From: Scatophagus argus
Lineage: Eukaryota > Chordata > Actinopteri > Scatophagidae
Reading direction: 5' to 3'
NCBI RefSeq assembly: GCF_020382885.2
Contig: NC_058497.1
Location: 17,414,330-17,478,329 of the forward strand
Length of the DNA: 64,000 nt
In this document: positions 51,011-62,600 of the stretch, one piece after another
Layout: every line of letters starts with the position of its first letter
How positions within the stretch are numbered: position 1 is the stretch's first letter
Program-made: the position numbers and the translations under genes
The notes under the pieces: model-generated
What the model was told of the DNA's origin: nothing
Database searches by the model: none
What the model saw: only the letters and a program-made list of their open reading frames with translations

Positions 51011-51047
51011 TAACCCCAACCCTAACCCTAGCCCTAACACTAACCCG
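51011..51047 (-). repeat. short telomere-like tract
   Basis: Several CCCTAA-like units, some degenerate (CCCCAA, CCCTAG, CACTAA), lie in a row. They read TTAGGG on the minus strand, the vertebrate telomere repeat. Confidence 0.75.
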
Positions 51048-51837
51048 TCAAACATTGCACTGCCCCGATGTGCCTTGACTATATGCCTTTTTTACATTCC
51101 TACTCCTGCTACCTCACCCTCATCTAACTGACATTTTCTTGTCCCTCAGTAGCCTTAAAGTTATGATCATGATCCTTGTACAAGATGGCACTGTACACTG
51201 TCCTTCCCTTAAATGCAAGCACAATTCAACCTTAACTTACAGTTGTGGGTTATAAACCACAATTTGTTGTTCTGACTCACCTTTCCCACTAACCAGAACA
51301 GAACAGGCTGCTCTTAGCAAAAAAGCAAATAAAAACAAACAAAGAAAGCCTGTATCTACATTTCCCAGAAAAAATAGTTAACAATTTAAAAAGCAAGCAA
51401 TTGGCAATTAGTTGGTAGAAAGCTAAAATGAGAGTGAATATCCGACTTGCATTCATCAAATTGACCCAAACACATGTCCAAATAAATAATCTTGCTCCTT
51501 GTCTGCTTAATGTGTAAAAACTGGCATGTAATTACCAATATAATGACCATATCAACTTTATAAGGTTAACATCCAGACATTTCCCAAATGCCCCAAATAT
51601 TAAAAAAGAAGAAATTCTAGTCAGTCACAAGTGATGATTGAGAGGGATTATTTTTATGTGAGTTTTTACATTACGTTTACACAATCCTGCAAACCTTTGA
51701 TGTAAATGGAGAAAACCATTTTTATAGCACAAATGAATATTTCAGTTACACATAGAATAAAGATGTTTACAATAGACAAGACACTTATCTATTTCTGTTT
51801 GGGAACCACACTCCTCTTGCCCCACCCTCCAAGCCCA

Positions 51838-51898
51838 GAGAGATCAAACATCATTGTTCAATCAATTATTTTTTTACGCTGCTCCAAAAATGTATAAA
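51838..51898 (+). promoter_or_regulatory. core promoter of receptor 10 (type I, short leader)
   Basis: AGAGAGATC-AAACATCATTGTTCA lies about 46 nt above TATAAA at 51893-51898. The TATA start is only 59 nt before the ATG, about 20 nt closer than in other genes, because of a deletion in the leader. Confidence 0.6.
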
Positions 51899-51951
51899 TT
51901 CCAGTGCAAGCTTTTGATTCATCACACAGTAGTTTAGTTTTCTTAGATGAT

Positions 51952-52803
51952 ATGATGTCCACTGAGAGGTGGCCAGAGCAGAGTTGGGCACTCTTACAAC
52001 TGTTGTTGGTGGCATCTTTCTCTCAGGCTGAGGAGGTGGTGTGCAGGCAGAGAGGGGATCCAGAAAATCCCCAGCTATCTAAACATGGAGACATTATGTT
52101 GGGGGGAATCTTCTCCTTCCACAGCAAGTGGACAGACAGACAAGATACCTACATGCACAAACCACTGCCACTGCAATGCACCAGGTAAATTATACCATAG
52201 ACATCTAATTAGATTTAAAATAGCTGTGAAGAAGTGAGTAGATAAAAAAGAGGTATCAGACTGAGTTCAAATGTGTTGTGTCTGTAAATACTATCAAATG
52301 TTTTAATTTACTGTAGTATTGTTTCTGTGTTGAGGAGAAATTGTTTATTAATGTCAAGATTTATAATTTTCTGCATCAAGTTTAAATTTCAGAGGGTTCC
52401 AGTTTGCTCAGGCTATGCTCTTTGCCATAGAGGAAATTAATAACAGCACAGATCTACTGCCTGGCATCTATCTGGGGTACAAGATCTATGATGCCTGTGC
52501 CACCATTGCCAGAGGTGTGAGAGTTGCACTGTCCTTGATTAATGGTAATGAAATGGTATTTGCTCCCTCTGAGGCATGCACCAGATCTTCCCAAGTGCAG
52601 GCTATTATGGGAGAAACCTCGTCCTCTCCTTGTATGGCTATAGCTACTGTCATCGGACCTTTCCATATCCCAATGGTGGGTTAAGATTGGTAAATACTTG
52701 TGAAAAATATATTTTTGGTTATTATTGTTTTATTTTTTATTTTATTCTGTAATTCTGCCAACTGGTCAAGGGTCAAAAGATCTGTAGTGTGGTGTGAAAA
52801 TAT

Positions 52804-52839
<36 letters not shown>

Positions 52840-55452
52840 CTGTATAATCTTGGGATATGATTTTTTTTTTTCTTTTAGATCAGCCACTTTGCTACTTGTG
52901 CTTGTCTCAGTGATAAAACCAAGTACCCATCCTTCCTCAGAACAATACCCAGTGACTACTACCAGAGCAGAGCCCTGGCCCAGCTGGTCAAGCACTTTGG
53001 TTGGACTTGGGTTGGAGCGATAAGAACAAATGATGATTATGGCAATAATGGCATGGCCACATTCATAGAAACTGCCCAGCAGCTGGGCATCTGTCTGGAG
53101 TACTCTGTGTCTGTCTTTAGAACAGATCCACCAGACAAAATACAAAAGATAATTGACGTTATCAGAGCTTCCACTTCCAAGGTGATTGTTGCTTTCCTCT
53201 CCCACAAGGACATGGATGTACTAATACATGAGTTGTCTTACCACAATTTGACAGGGTACCAGTGGGTAGGCAGTGAGAGCTGGATCTCTGATTCCCAAAC
53301 TGCAGCCATGGACAAGCATCACATTCTGGATGGTGCCATAGGCCTGTCCATCCCCAAAGCACATGTCAGTGGCATGAGAGAGTTCATGTTGGATGTGAAG
53401 CCACTCAACTCATCTAGTAATGAATTGTTTACAGAGTTTTGGGAGACTTTATTTAGCTGTAAGTTCAAACAGTCAAAGCCATTAGCAGCAAACCAGACTG
53501 AGTGTACTGGACATGAAGATGTGGCTGAGTTGCACCACAGCTTCACTTATATGTCGCTCATGCCTATCTTTTACAATGTCTATAAAGGAGTGTATGCTGT
53601 GGCCCACGCACTTCATACCATTCTGAGCTGTAATCAAACATGTAACAAAGAGGTGCAGCCAGATCCGTTTATGGTAAGTTGAATATGATAGTCTTAAATT
53701 ATAGTTTATATATGAAGTCACATTTCCAAAGAAAATCATTTAAATTTTGACAAAAGAAATTGATTTTTTCTGTCATTCTGCTCAGACATCAGACCTTTAT
53801 GTTACCCGTGTCTGTCACATTATTATTTACACTGACACAAATCTTCTTAGATTTTACAGCACATAAGAAAGATTCGGTTCAGAACAAAGGAAGGAGATGA
53901 GGTCTACTTTAATGAGAATGGAGACCCAGCAGCAAAGTATGAAATTATAAACTGGCAGCCAACTGAAAATGGCATTGTGGACTTTGTTACAGTTGGCTTT
54001 CATGATTCATCATCGCCTGCCGACCAACAGCTGAATCTTCAAAATAAGTCTTTAATTTGGGCACAGAACTCACAAGAGGTAAAATACCTTGTGATTACTG
54101 TAGTTGTTAACTGCTTTTTTCTTTAATTTGAATTTAATGTTACTCCACGATATACTTATGTTTTGGTTAAAAATAGTTTAAGATGCTTGCAAGAACAACA
54201 CCGTCAAAGTGGCCCACACAGTTTTTTAACTGTCATTTTGTTCATGCAGGTGCCTTTGTCAGTTTGCAGTGAGAAATGTCCCCCTGGAACTCGTAAGGTT
54301 CTGCAAAAAGGAAAGCCTGTCTGCTGCTATGACTGTATAAGATGTGCAGAGGGAGAAATAAGCAACATTACAGGTGTAGTTAATTGAATGAATCACATGC
54401 AAAGTCATGAAGTTATGCTCACATACAAATTTTAGAAACTGGTATAATTATCTGTCAGTACTGTAACGAAAAAATAAGCAACACAAAGAGAAAAAAGGAC
54501 AATTATTCTGAGCAAGGAACACCTGTTTTAATATTATATTTCAGATTCTAACAATTGTGTGCGATGCCACCCTGACTTCTGGTCAAATGAGAGAAGAGAT
54601 GCCTGTGAAAAGAAGGAGGAAGAGTTTCTATCATATGAAGAGGTTATGGGAGCATTACTGACTGCTGCCTCCCTATTTGGAACATGCATGACTGCTGTTG
54701 TAGCTTTCATTTTCTTCAGAAACAGGCAGACTCCTATTGTCAGGGCCAACAACTCTGAGCTGAGCTTCCTGCTGCTCTTCTCCTTGACTCTGTGTTTCCT
54801 GTGTTCTCTGACCTTCATCGGTCGGCCCTCTGAGTGGTCCTGCATGCTGCGACACACTGCATTTGGGATCACCTTTGTCCTCTGTATCTCTTGTGTTCTG
54901 GGGAAAACAATAGTGGTGTTGATGGCCTTCAGGGCCACACTTCCAGGTAGTAATGTGATGAAATGGTTTGGTCCTGCACAGCAGAGACTCAGTGTTCTGG
55001 GTTTCACTGTCATACAAGTTGTCATATGTGTCCTCTGGTTAACAATTTCTCCTCCTTTTCCACTGAGAAATCTTAAGGAGTCCAAGCATAAAATCATCTT
55101 AGAGTGCGCTCTGGGCTCAGCTGTAGGCTTTTGGGCTGTGCTTGGGTACATCGGACTTCTGGCCATGTTGTGTTTTATTCTTGCTTTTCTGGCTCGTAAA
55201 CTGCCTGATAATTTCAATGAAGCCAAATTTATAACCTTTAGCATGCTGATATTCTGTGCAGTATGGATCACTTTTATCCCAGCGTATGTCAGCTCTCCTG
55301 GGAAGTTCAGTGTTGCTGTGGAGATATTTGCTATTCTGGCTTCAAGTTTTGGGCTGCTGATTTGTATTTTTATTCCAAAATGTTATATTATCTTACTGAA
55401 ACCAGAGAAGAATACGAAAAAGAATATGATGGGGAAGGGGGCACCAAAATAG
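51952..55452 (+). CDS. OlfC/V2R-like class C chemoreceptor 10 (complete, 6 exons)
   Basis: Exons are 51952-52184, 52393-52675, 52879-53673, 53851-54078, 54250-54373 and 54545-55452, giving 856 aa. It has the full domain set; pocket residues sit one position lower than in the 859-aa genes (Ser155, Thr178, Asp198, Tyr226, Glu305) because exon 2 has lost one codon at PSEACTR. Distinct residues are [21 protein letters not shown] (creating a possible NNC sequon), CEKKEEEF, and [10 protein letters not shown] in the second extracellular loop. The tail stops early at GAPK with TAG, removing two residues relative to receptors 1-5; the stop is followed by GTAAGG, a donor-like sequence with no evident use. 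Intron 3's end and exon 4 are nearly identical to receptor 11. Introns 4 and 5 are both 171 bases. Confidence 0.91.
52805..52845 (+). repeat. (TA)n microsatellite in intron 2 of receptor 10
   Basis: A run of TA units with one G interruption lies 35-75 nt before the acceptor of exon 3. Receptor 12 has a shorter TA run in the same place. Confidence 0.85.
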
Positions 55453-57426
55453 GTAAGGAAACTTTAAAATGATGGTGGCATTTAGTGCCATTATTACTTT
55501 TTTTTAAAAAATAATAATTAGTAGACAAGTAGACATTTTATATTGTAGATGTATTACTGAGATACATACAGTGACATACTGACAGAATTGAATACAGTGT
55601 AATATATTGTCATACGAGATCTAAAATTGTAATGTGATAATAATAAGAATTAAAAAAAAACTAAGCAATTGTAGCTTAATTTTCTTGGTGCCTTTGGTCT
55701 CCTGAGGCTTTAGTTTTTTTCCCTCCTTGTTGTAGAACTTGTACAAAGCACTGCCATGAGCAGTACTATTTGAGACAATGCAAGTTAACATAGTGCTACC
55801 ATGCAGACAATATATGTTCTGCATACTGCACATTTTTCTAAAATACAGCACTACTATTAAGAAAAAGTTAAAAAGTCACCACACATTTAGCTTCTATGTC
55901 TTCTCTGTATCTACACTAAAGTACACTTGGGACCCAGAGTCCAGAATTTCTTGCCAAGCTACTGCTGAGATACATTTTCTCTGTTGGGGGTTTTCCAAAG
56001 ACTTGCTTGCTTGGATTGACATTGTTTGACTTGGTACATCAGCCTAGCATGGCAAGGTTTTCCATCTCCATTACAACAGGGCTACCCACTTGATGGTGTG
56101 TCTTTCACTAATGATGCACTTGTTCTGAGTCCATAGCATTTAAAAGCAGTTGGCTGATCTAGACTGATTGGTCATCAGCTGTGAAATGACAGATAAACAC
56201 ACTTCATTATAGTTGCTGTGAGTTTTTTTCCATCATGTCATACGGCAGGTAAAAGAAGTGATTAAAATTAGTGCTAAAATGAGAACGAATACTGGACTTT
56301 ATCAGGTGGACACAAATATGTTGTTGTTTCTGCTTACTCTTACCCACCTTACTCCGACTGGTTGCCTTCATTGTTTTGGTTAGGTTAGGTTTATGCATGA
56401 CTGTGAGTTGAATGTTTAAGTCAAGTCTAGAGCTTTTTCTTATGTGTAGCAGTGGAAAAACATTGTTTTTATTAATTGAATTCAGATCTTTTTTCTCAAA
56501 TTACTTCTACATATATAAAATAATTATTTTACATGATTTTCTGCTTAAGTCCTACATAGGATCAAAATTGATCAGAAGTCCATTTTACAAGGCCACAGGT
56601 CATTGTTCTCATATGACATTGCAGATTCAGTTATTTAACACTTGGACCAACCTGAATCAACCCACCAAATACATCGGTCATAGATGAGCAATGTGCAAAC
56701 ACCAGATCTGTGGTCAGAATGCCTGCTTGCTGCTTCGGTTCACTGACTGATGAGGCTTTATCCTTCACCAGAAAGCAAAAAAAATGCTTCAGAAATCCAA
56801 AAGTGAGTCCAAAATGCAATGGACCTGTACACAAATTCATTTGAAGAACTTTATGGTGGTCTCCAAAAATGTGTCAACGCAGTGTAAGTCCTGGTCACAG
56901 GAAATGCCCAACACATAAGATACTCATGGATGGATGCTGTTTCTTGTTGTCCCATTTGCCAGAATCGAGCTGTCTCCACTGGTGGGACAAGATAAAGGTT
57001 GCAATATGACTCTTTGGGAAAAATATAGCCACATCATCCATCACATTTTGATGGATAAGTAAGACTTTGACAGACTTCAGTGGAACAGTTGGCTTTTTTT
57101 CCATGCAGGTTCAATTCAGCAAGATATTACAATCATGGTTTTTATATATCTTTAATAAAACTTCACTGTTGTGGGGCATTCAAGTCAGTTTAATAAGTCT
57201 AATTTTCTCATCTCCTTCATGATGTGATTTAACTGAAATTATGAATTCAATGGCAATTTACACCAAAGTAATTATTTAATGTTAATGTAAAAACAGGAAA
57301 CCTTTTGTATAGTACACATGAGTGTTTGTTTGCGAAAACATATAATTTAGATATTTCGAATAAACTAAGGCACAAAACTCTTTTTGTGTTTAGGCTCCTC
57401 CCTCTTCTCAATACACTGGTATGTCC
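55453..57426. other. spacer between receptors 10 and 11
   Basis: This is AT-rich sequence without a recognisable gene. Short open frames on both strands (for example 56631-56840 and 56895-57104) lack family features. No AATAAA is evident near the stop of receptor 10. Confidence 0.5.
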
Positions 57427-57485
57427 ATAGAAATCAAGCATTGCGGTAATATCGTCATTGTTCATGCTGCTCTGAAATGTATAAA
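57427..57485 (+). promoter_or_regulatory. core promoter of receptor 11 (type I, altered box)
   Basis: TAGAAATCAAGCATTGCGG, then TCATTGTTC, lies above TATAAATA at 57480, 80 nt before the ATG. The box is stretched relative to receptors 9 and 12. Confidence 0.5.
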
Positions 57486-57559
57486 TATCAGCATTAGCTT
57501 CTGATTTAGATTAAGGTAGACTTAGGCTTGTGGTGAGTGGTTTAGGTGTCTTAGTCGGT

Positions 57560-60500
57560 ATGACATCCACACAGAGATGGCCAGAGAAGAGTTGGGCATT
57601 CTTACACCTACTGTTGGTGGCATCTCTTTCTCGAGCTGAGGATCCGGTGTGCAAGTGGAGAGGGGATCCAGAGAATCCCCAACTATCTAAGGATGGAGAA
57701 ATTATACTGGGGGGTCTTTTCTCTTTCCATAGCACATGGAAAGAGAGACAGGAATCCTACATGCACAAACCACTGCCACTGCAATGTGTCAGGTAAATTA
57801 AATAATAAAAATCTAGTTCTATCTAAATTATCAAACCAGAAGTCAACAGACAGAAAAAAGGTGATCATACTGAGCATTAAAGTAAGACATATATCTTGTT
57901 ATGTGTATTGTTATGCGTATGTGTATACAATTTAATTGTGTTCATTTACGAAGCTATTGTTTACATTTTGAGGACAAAATTTTTTGCAATTTCAGCTATT
58001 TTCTAACTGTTGATATTAAGTTTGCATTTCAGAGAGTTCCAGTTTGCCCAGGCTATGCTGTTTGCAATAGAAGAGATTAATAACAGCACGGACCTGCTGC
58101 CTGGAGTCTCTCTGGGCTATAAGCTCTATGATGTGTGTGGCTCGATTGCCAGAGGTGTCAGGGTTGCACTGGCCTTGGCTACGGGTAATGAAGCGATATA
58201 TGCACCGTCCGAGGCAGCATGTACCAGACCTGCCCAAGTGCAGGCCTTAATGGGGGAGACTTCTTCCTCTCCTTGCATGGCAATAGCTACTGTCATAGGA
58301 CCCTTTTATATACCAATGGTGGGTAAGAGAAAAAGAAAACGTATTTGTGAAAAACAATTATTAGTGAGTAGTTCTTCCAGTTGGTCATGGAAAAATGTTT
58401 ATGATTGTTTTTTTAAATTTGTTTGTTTGGTGTGTTTTGTAAATCTTTTATTTCTTCATCTGGGGATATGATTTCTTTCTTTTAGATCAGCCACTTTGCG
58501 ACGTGTGCTTGTCTCAGTGATAAAACCAAGTACCCATCCTTCCTCAGAACAATACCCAGTGACTACTACCAGAGCAGAGCCCTGGCCCAGCTGGTCAAGC
58601 ACTTTGGTTGGACTTGGGTTGGAGCTATTAGAACAAATGATGATTATGGCAATAATGGCATGGCCATATTCACAGAAGCTGCCCAGCAGCTGGGCATCTG
58701 TCTGGAGTACTCTGTGTCTGTTTTTAGAACCGACCCACCAGACAATATACAAAAGGCAATTGACATTATCAAGGCTTCCACTTCAAAGGTGATTGTTGCT
58801 TTCCTCTCCCACTTGGATATGGATATGGTAATTCATGAGTTCTCTCACCACAACCTGACAGGGTACCAGTGGGTAGGCAGTGAGAGCTGGATCTTTGATT
58901 CCCAAACTGCAGCCATGGATAAGCAACACATCCTGGATGGTGCCATAGGCCTGTCCATCCCCAAAGCACATGTCAGCGGCATGAGGGAGTTCATGTTGGA
59001 TGTGAAGCCACTCAACTCATCTAGTAATGAATTGTTTACAGAGTTTTGGGAGAAATTATTTAGCTGTAAGTTCAAGAATTCAAATTCATCAGCAGAGAAT
59101 CAGAGCGAGTGCACTGGAAAAGAAAAACTGACTGGAGTGCAAAACAGCTTTACTGATATGTCGCTCATGCCTATCTTTAACAATGTCTATAAAGGAGTTT
59201 ATGCTGTGGCCCATGCACTTCATGCCATTCTCAATTGTAATAAAACATGTAACACAAAGGTGCAGCTAGATCCATTCACTGTGAGTTGAACAACAATACA
59301 TAAACTATCATTTTTACACGAAAACATACCTACAAAATATTTGTTAGATAATTATTCTGTCATTCTGCTTAGACATCGGACCTTTATGTTACCCATGTCT
59401 GTCACATTATTATTTACACTGACACAAATCTTCTTAGATTTTACAGCACATAAGAAAGATTCGGTTCAGAACAAAGGAAGGAGATGAGGTCTACTTTAAT
59501 GAGAATGGAGACCCAGCAGCAAAGTATGAAATTATAAACTGGCAGCCAACAGAAAATGGCATTGTGGACTTTGTCACAGTTGGCTTTCATGATTCATCAT
59601 TGCCTGTCGACCAACAGCTGAATCTGCAAAATAAGTCTTTAATTTGGGCACAGAACTCCCAACAGGTAAAGTACCATAAAATTACAGCAATTGTTTTGAT
59701 GTAATAATTGCTAATTAGTAATAATTGTTACTTTATTATAATGCTTGATTTGGACACATCAAAATATAAATCCTTGCAATGACAGCCTCTTAGCAAAAAA
59801 AAAAAAAGAAATTGCACATTTATTTTTTGTCATAATTTTGTTCATGCAGGTGCCTTTGTCAGTCTGCAGTGAGAAATGTCCCCCAGGAACTCGCAAGGTT
59901 CTGCAGAAAGGAAAGCCTGTCTGCTGCTATGACTGTATAAGATGTGCAGAGGGAGAAATAAGCAACATTACAGGTATTGCAATAATTAGTCCAAGACAGA
60001 AGTTCAAAAGTTGTTGTGTTGTTAAGTCAACATTGAGAATTGGCATAGTTTTCTAATCTGACCTAAAATACATGGAAATTCCTACAAGAAATACATGATA
60101 ATTTTTCTCAAACTACTAGAATGGTTGTTATTACTAAATAAAACAATGAACAAAAATGAATAAAAATACCTATATTTTGTACTGACATTCAGCTCATGCT
60201 AATAGCATGTACCTATTAAATGCAGAGAAGTAATTTCCCAGCTTGGGATTAATAAAGTAACTTAAAATTTAATAAAATTAAAATTAAATTATATAATTAT
60301 ACATATATTATCTGGTAACCATGTAGGTTCTCTTTTGTAGGCACTGGAAATATTTAAGATTGATGCACAAAAAAGACAAATTTAGTGAGTGAGTTGTAAT
60401 ACCTGCATTAACATTATTTTTTTCAGATTCTATCACCTGTGTGAGATGTGACCCTGACTTCTGGTCAGATGAAAGGAGACATGCCTGTGTAAAGAAGGAG

Positions 60501-61340
60501 GCAGAGTTTCTATCATATGAAGAGATTATGGGAGCACTGCTCACTGCTGCCTCCCTGTTCGGAACTTGCATGACTGCTCTGGTAGCTTTCATTTTCTTCG
60601 CACACAGGACGACTCCTATTGTCAGGGCCAACAACTCTGAGCTGAGCTTCCTGCTGCTCTTCTCCTTGACTCTGTGTTTCCTGTGTTCCCTGACCTTCAT
60701 CGGTCGGCCCTCTGAGTGGTCCTGCATGCTGCGACACACAGCATTTGGCATCACCTTTGTCCTCTGTATCTCTTGTGTTCTGGGGAAAACAATAGTGGTG
60801 TTGATGGCCTTCAGGGCCACACTTCCAGGTAGTAATGTGATGAAATGGTTTGGGCCTGCACAGCAGAAACTCAGTGTTCTGGGTTTCACTGTCATACAAG
60901 TTGTCATATGTGTCCTCTGGTTAACAATTTCTCCTCCTTTTCCCTTCAAAAATTTCGAGGAGTCCAAGCATAAAATCATCTTAGAGTGCGCTCTGGGCTC
61001 AGCTGTAGGCTTTTGGGCTGTGCTTGGGTACATCGGACTTCTGGCCATGTTGTGTTTTATTCTTGCTTTTCTGGCTCGGAAACTGCCTGACAATTTCAAT
61101 GAAGCCAAATTTATCACCTTTAGCATGCTGATATTCTGTGCAGTATGGATCACTTTTATCCCAGCGTATGTCAGCTCTCCTGGGAAGTTCAGTGTTGCTG
61201 TGGAGATATTTGCAATTCTGGCTTCAAGTTTTGGACTGCTGATTTGTATTTTTATTCCAAAATGTTATATTATCTTACTAAAACCAGAGAAGAATACAAA
61301 AAAGAATATGATGGGCAAGGTGGCATCAACATCATTCTGA
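57560..61340 (+). CDS. OlfC/V2R-like class C chemoreceptor 11 (complete, 6 exons)
   Basis: Exons are 57560-57792, 58033-58318, 58486-59280, 59438-59665, 59850-59973 and 60427-61340, giving 859 aa. Signal peptide [10 protein letters not shown] to SLSRA, Venus-flytrap domain, linker and seven helices are complete, with Ser156, Thr179, Asp199, Tyr227 and Glu306. Distinct residues are REFQFAQ at the start of exon 2 (RGFQ elsewhere), [47 protein letters not shown] after helix 1, [10 protein letters not shown] in the second extracellular loop and the tail GKVASTSF. Exon 4 and the preceding intron end are nearly identical to receptor 10, while intron 5 resembles that of receptor 2, so different parts of the gene have different nearest relatives. 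Confidence 0.92.
60231..60262 (+). repeat. Rex1-like 3' tail in intron 5 of receptor 11
   Basis: TAATTTCCCAGCTTGGGATT followed by AATAAAGTAA is similar to the tails at 1694 (minus strand) and 47836. It is followed by AAATTTAATAAAATT repeats. Confidence 0.4.
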
Positions 61341-62469
61341 AAACTGTAACCACTGTACCACATGCTATCCAATATATGTTATATGGATATTCATATACAC
61401 ACACACGTGTGTAAAAACTGTGATCACAGAATAAAATCCATTTGTTTGGTATTCTGAGGCTGGAATTCAACCACCATAAATTTCTTTTTTCTGTTGAATG
61501 TGTGTTTAATGCTCTGTAGTGAGCTCTAGAGTTCATCCAGTTTCGAGGCTGATTCTGAGGCTCTTGATTATGCTGGGGAAGAAAGATCCCGTGTCATGAC
61601 TCAACACACCCAGCTGAGCTGACTCAAGAAAGCAACTGTGTTACTGGGGGCATTTTTATCATTTCACACTGAGCAGGATTTCGCAGTTAACAATGAACAT
61701 GTTTCAGACAATTTCAGAGGTACAAAAATGCAACACTACGTGATATTACATCTATCTCTTTTAGGGATAGACTAAGTTTATTTTTTATAGTATTTGAGAC
61801 ATTTATTGAAATATATAATATTTCATTCTATGTTTCGCCACTGCAGCCTGTCTGTCTTGCTCTTTTTTTGGTGTAACAGTGCAACATACTATCATGGTGG
61901 TTTATCAAATATTCATGAAATACAGTCTATAGGTTTTCAGGAACATGGACACAAATGTTTATTTCTTTCATGATGCTAAGCCCAACTGTCTTCCATGCCT
62001 GCACCACATTTCTTTCACTGATCGATAGACTACATTTATGAACTGTTTCAGGGTTTGAATCCCATCTGTGGTTAGGTTTAGGCAACAGTGATACTTTGAT
62101 TAAGGTCAGGAAAATATGTTTTTTAATTTAGAGGCTTGTCTTTGCTCAGAAAAGACAGAAATTTGAATTCAGAAGGTTTACAATAAACTAAAATGAAACA
62201 ATAAAGAACATGTCATACTTTACAAACTTGCTACTTGCATACATTTCCCAGCCGAAATTATGGGGGTCTATTAGACTGTCACCTTGCTAGCTGGCTAGCT
62301 AGTAGTTATTAATATGATATTCATTTTTGAATGTTTTAAACTAAAATTCCTGTCATTCCTGTCCTTTTGTACAGCATAACTATGCTTATGTTAAAACATA
62401 TTCATTTAAAAAAATAAAAATAAACTAATACCCAATACCCTCCCTGATCTCATCTACTTTGAAGGTCCA
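61341..62469. other. spacer between receptors 11 and 12
   Basis: This is a 1.1-kb AT-rich spacer. A short AC run lies at about 61396-61406. I recognise no gene, mobile element or flank duplication in the rest. Confidence 0.5.
61430..61435 (+). promoter_or_regulatory. polyadenylation signal of receptor 11
   Basis: AATAAA in CAGAATAAAATCC lies 90 nt after the stop; the context resembles that behind receptor 2 (AGAATAAAATCC). Confidence 0.55.
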
Positions 62470-62524
62470 CAGAGATCAAACATCACTGTTCCATTTGTTT
62501 TTGTGCTGCTGCAAAATGGATAAA
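62470..62524 (+). promoter_or_regulatory. core promoter of receptor 12 (type I box, GATAAA)
   Basis: AGAGATC-AAACATCACTGTTCC, nearly identical to receptor 9, lies 40 nt above GATAAATA at 62519, 82 nt before the ATG. It joins the type I upstream box to the GATAAA form seen in type II promoters. Confidence 0.6.
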
Positions 62525-62600
62525 TACCTGCTCAAGTTTTTTGATTTACTTGAATGTACCTGTGATAGCACCTAGTGGTTTAGTTCTTTCAGACAGTACG

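Larger units (their letters stand above)
48956..51837. other. spacer between receptors 9 and 10
   Basis: This is a 3-kb spacer. It has the shared dispersed repeat at 49170-49270, a TA run at 50069-50083, a minus-strand open frame at 50286-50552 with no recognisable family, and a telomere-like CCCTAA tract at 51011-51047. Near 51390-51570 it resembles the far 5' flanks of receptors 4 and 6. Confidence 0.5.

Noticed and set aside
166-61340. Calcium-sensing receptor proper instead of a chemoreceptor
   Set aside because: Tandem copy number, six-exon V2R-type structure, short C-terminal tail (about 25 residues) and absence of the long CaSR tail fit OlfC/V2R receptors; databases often call such genes CaSR-like.
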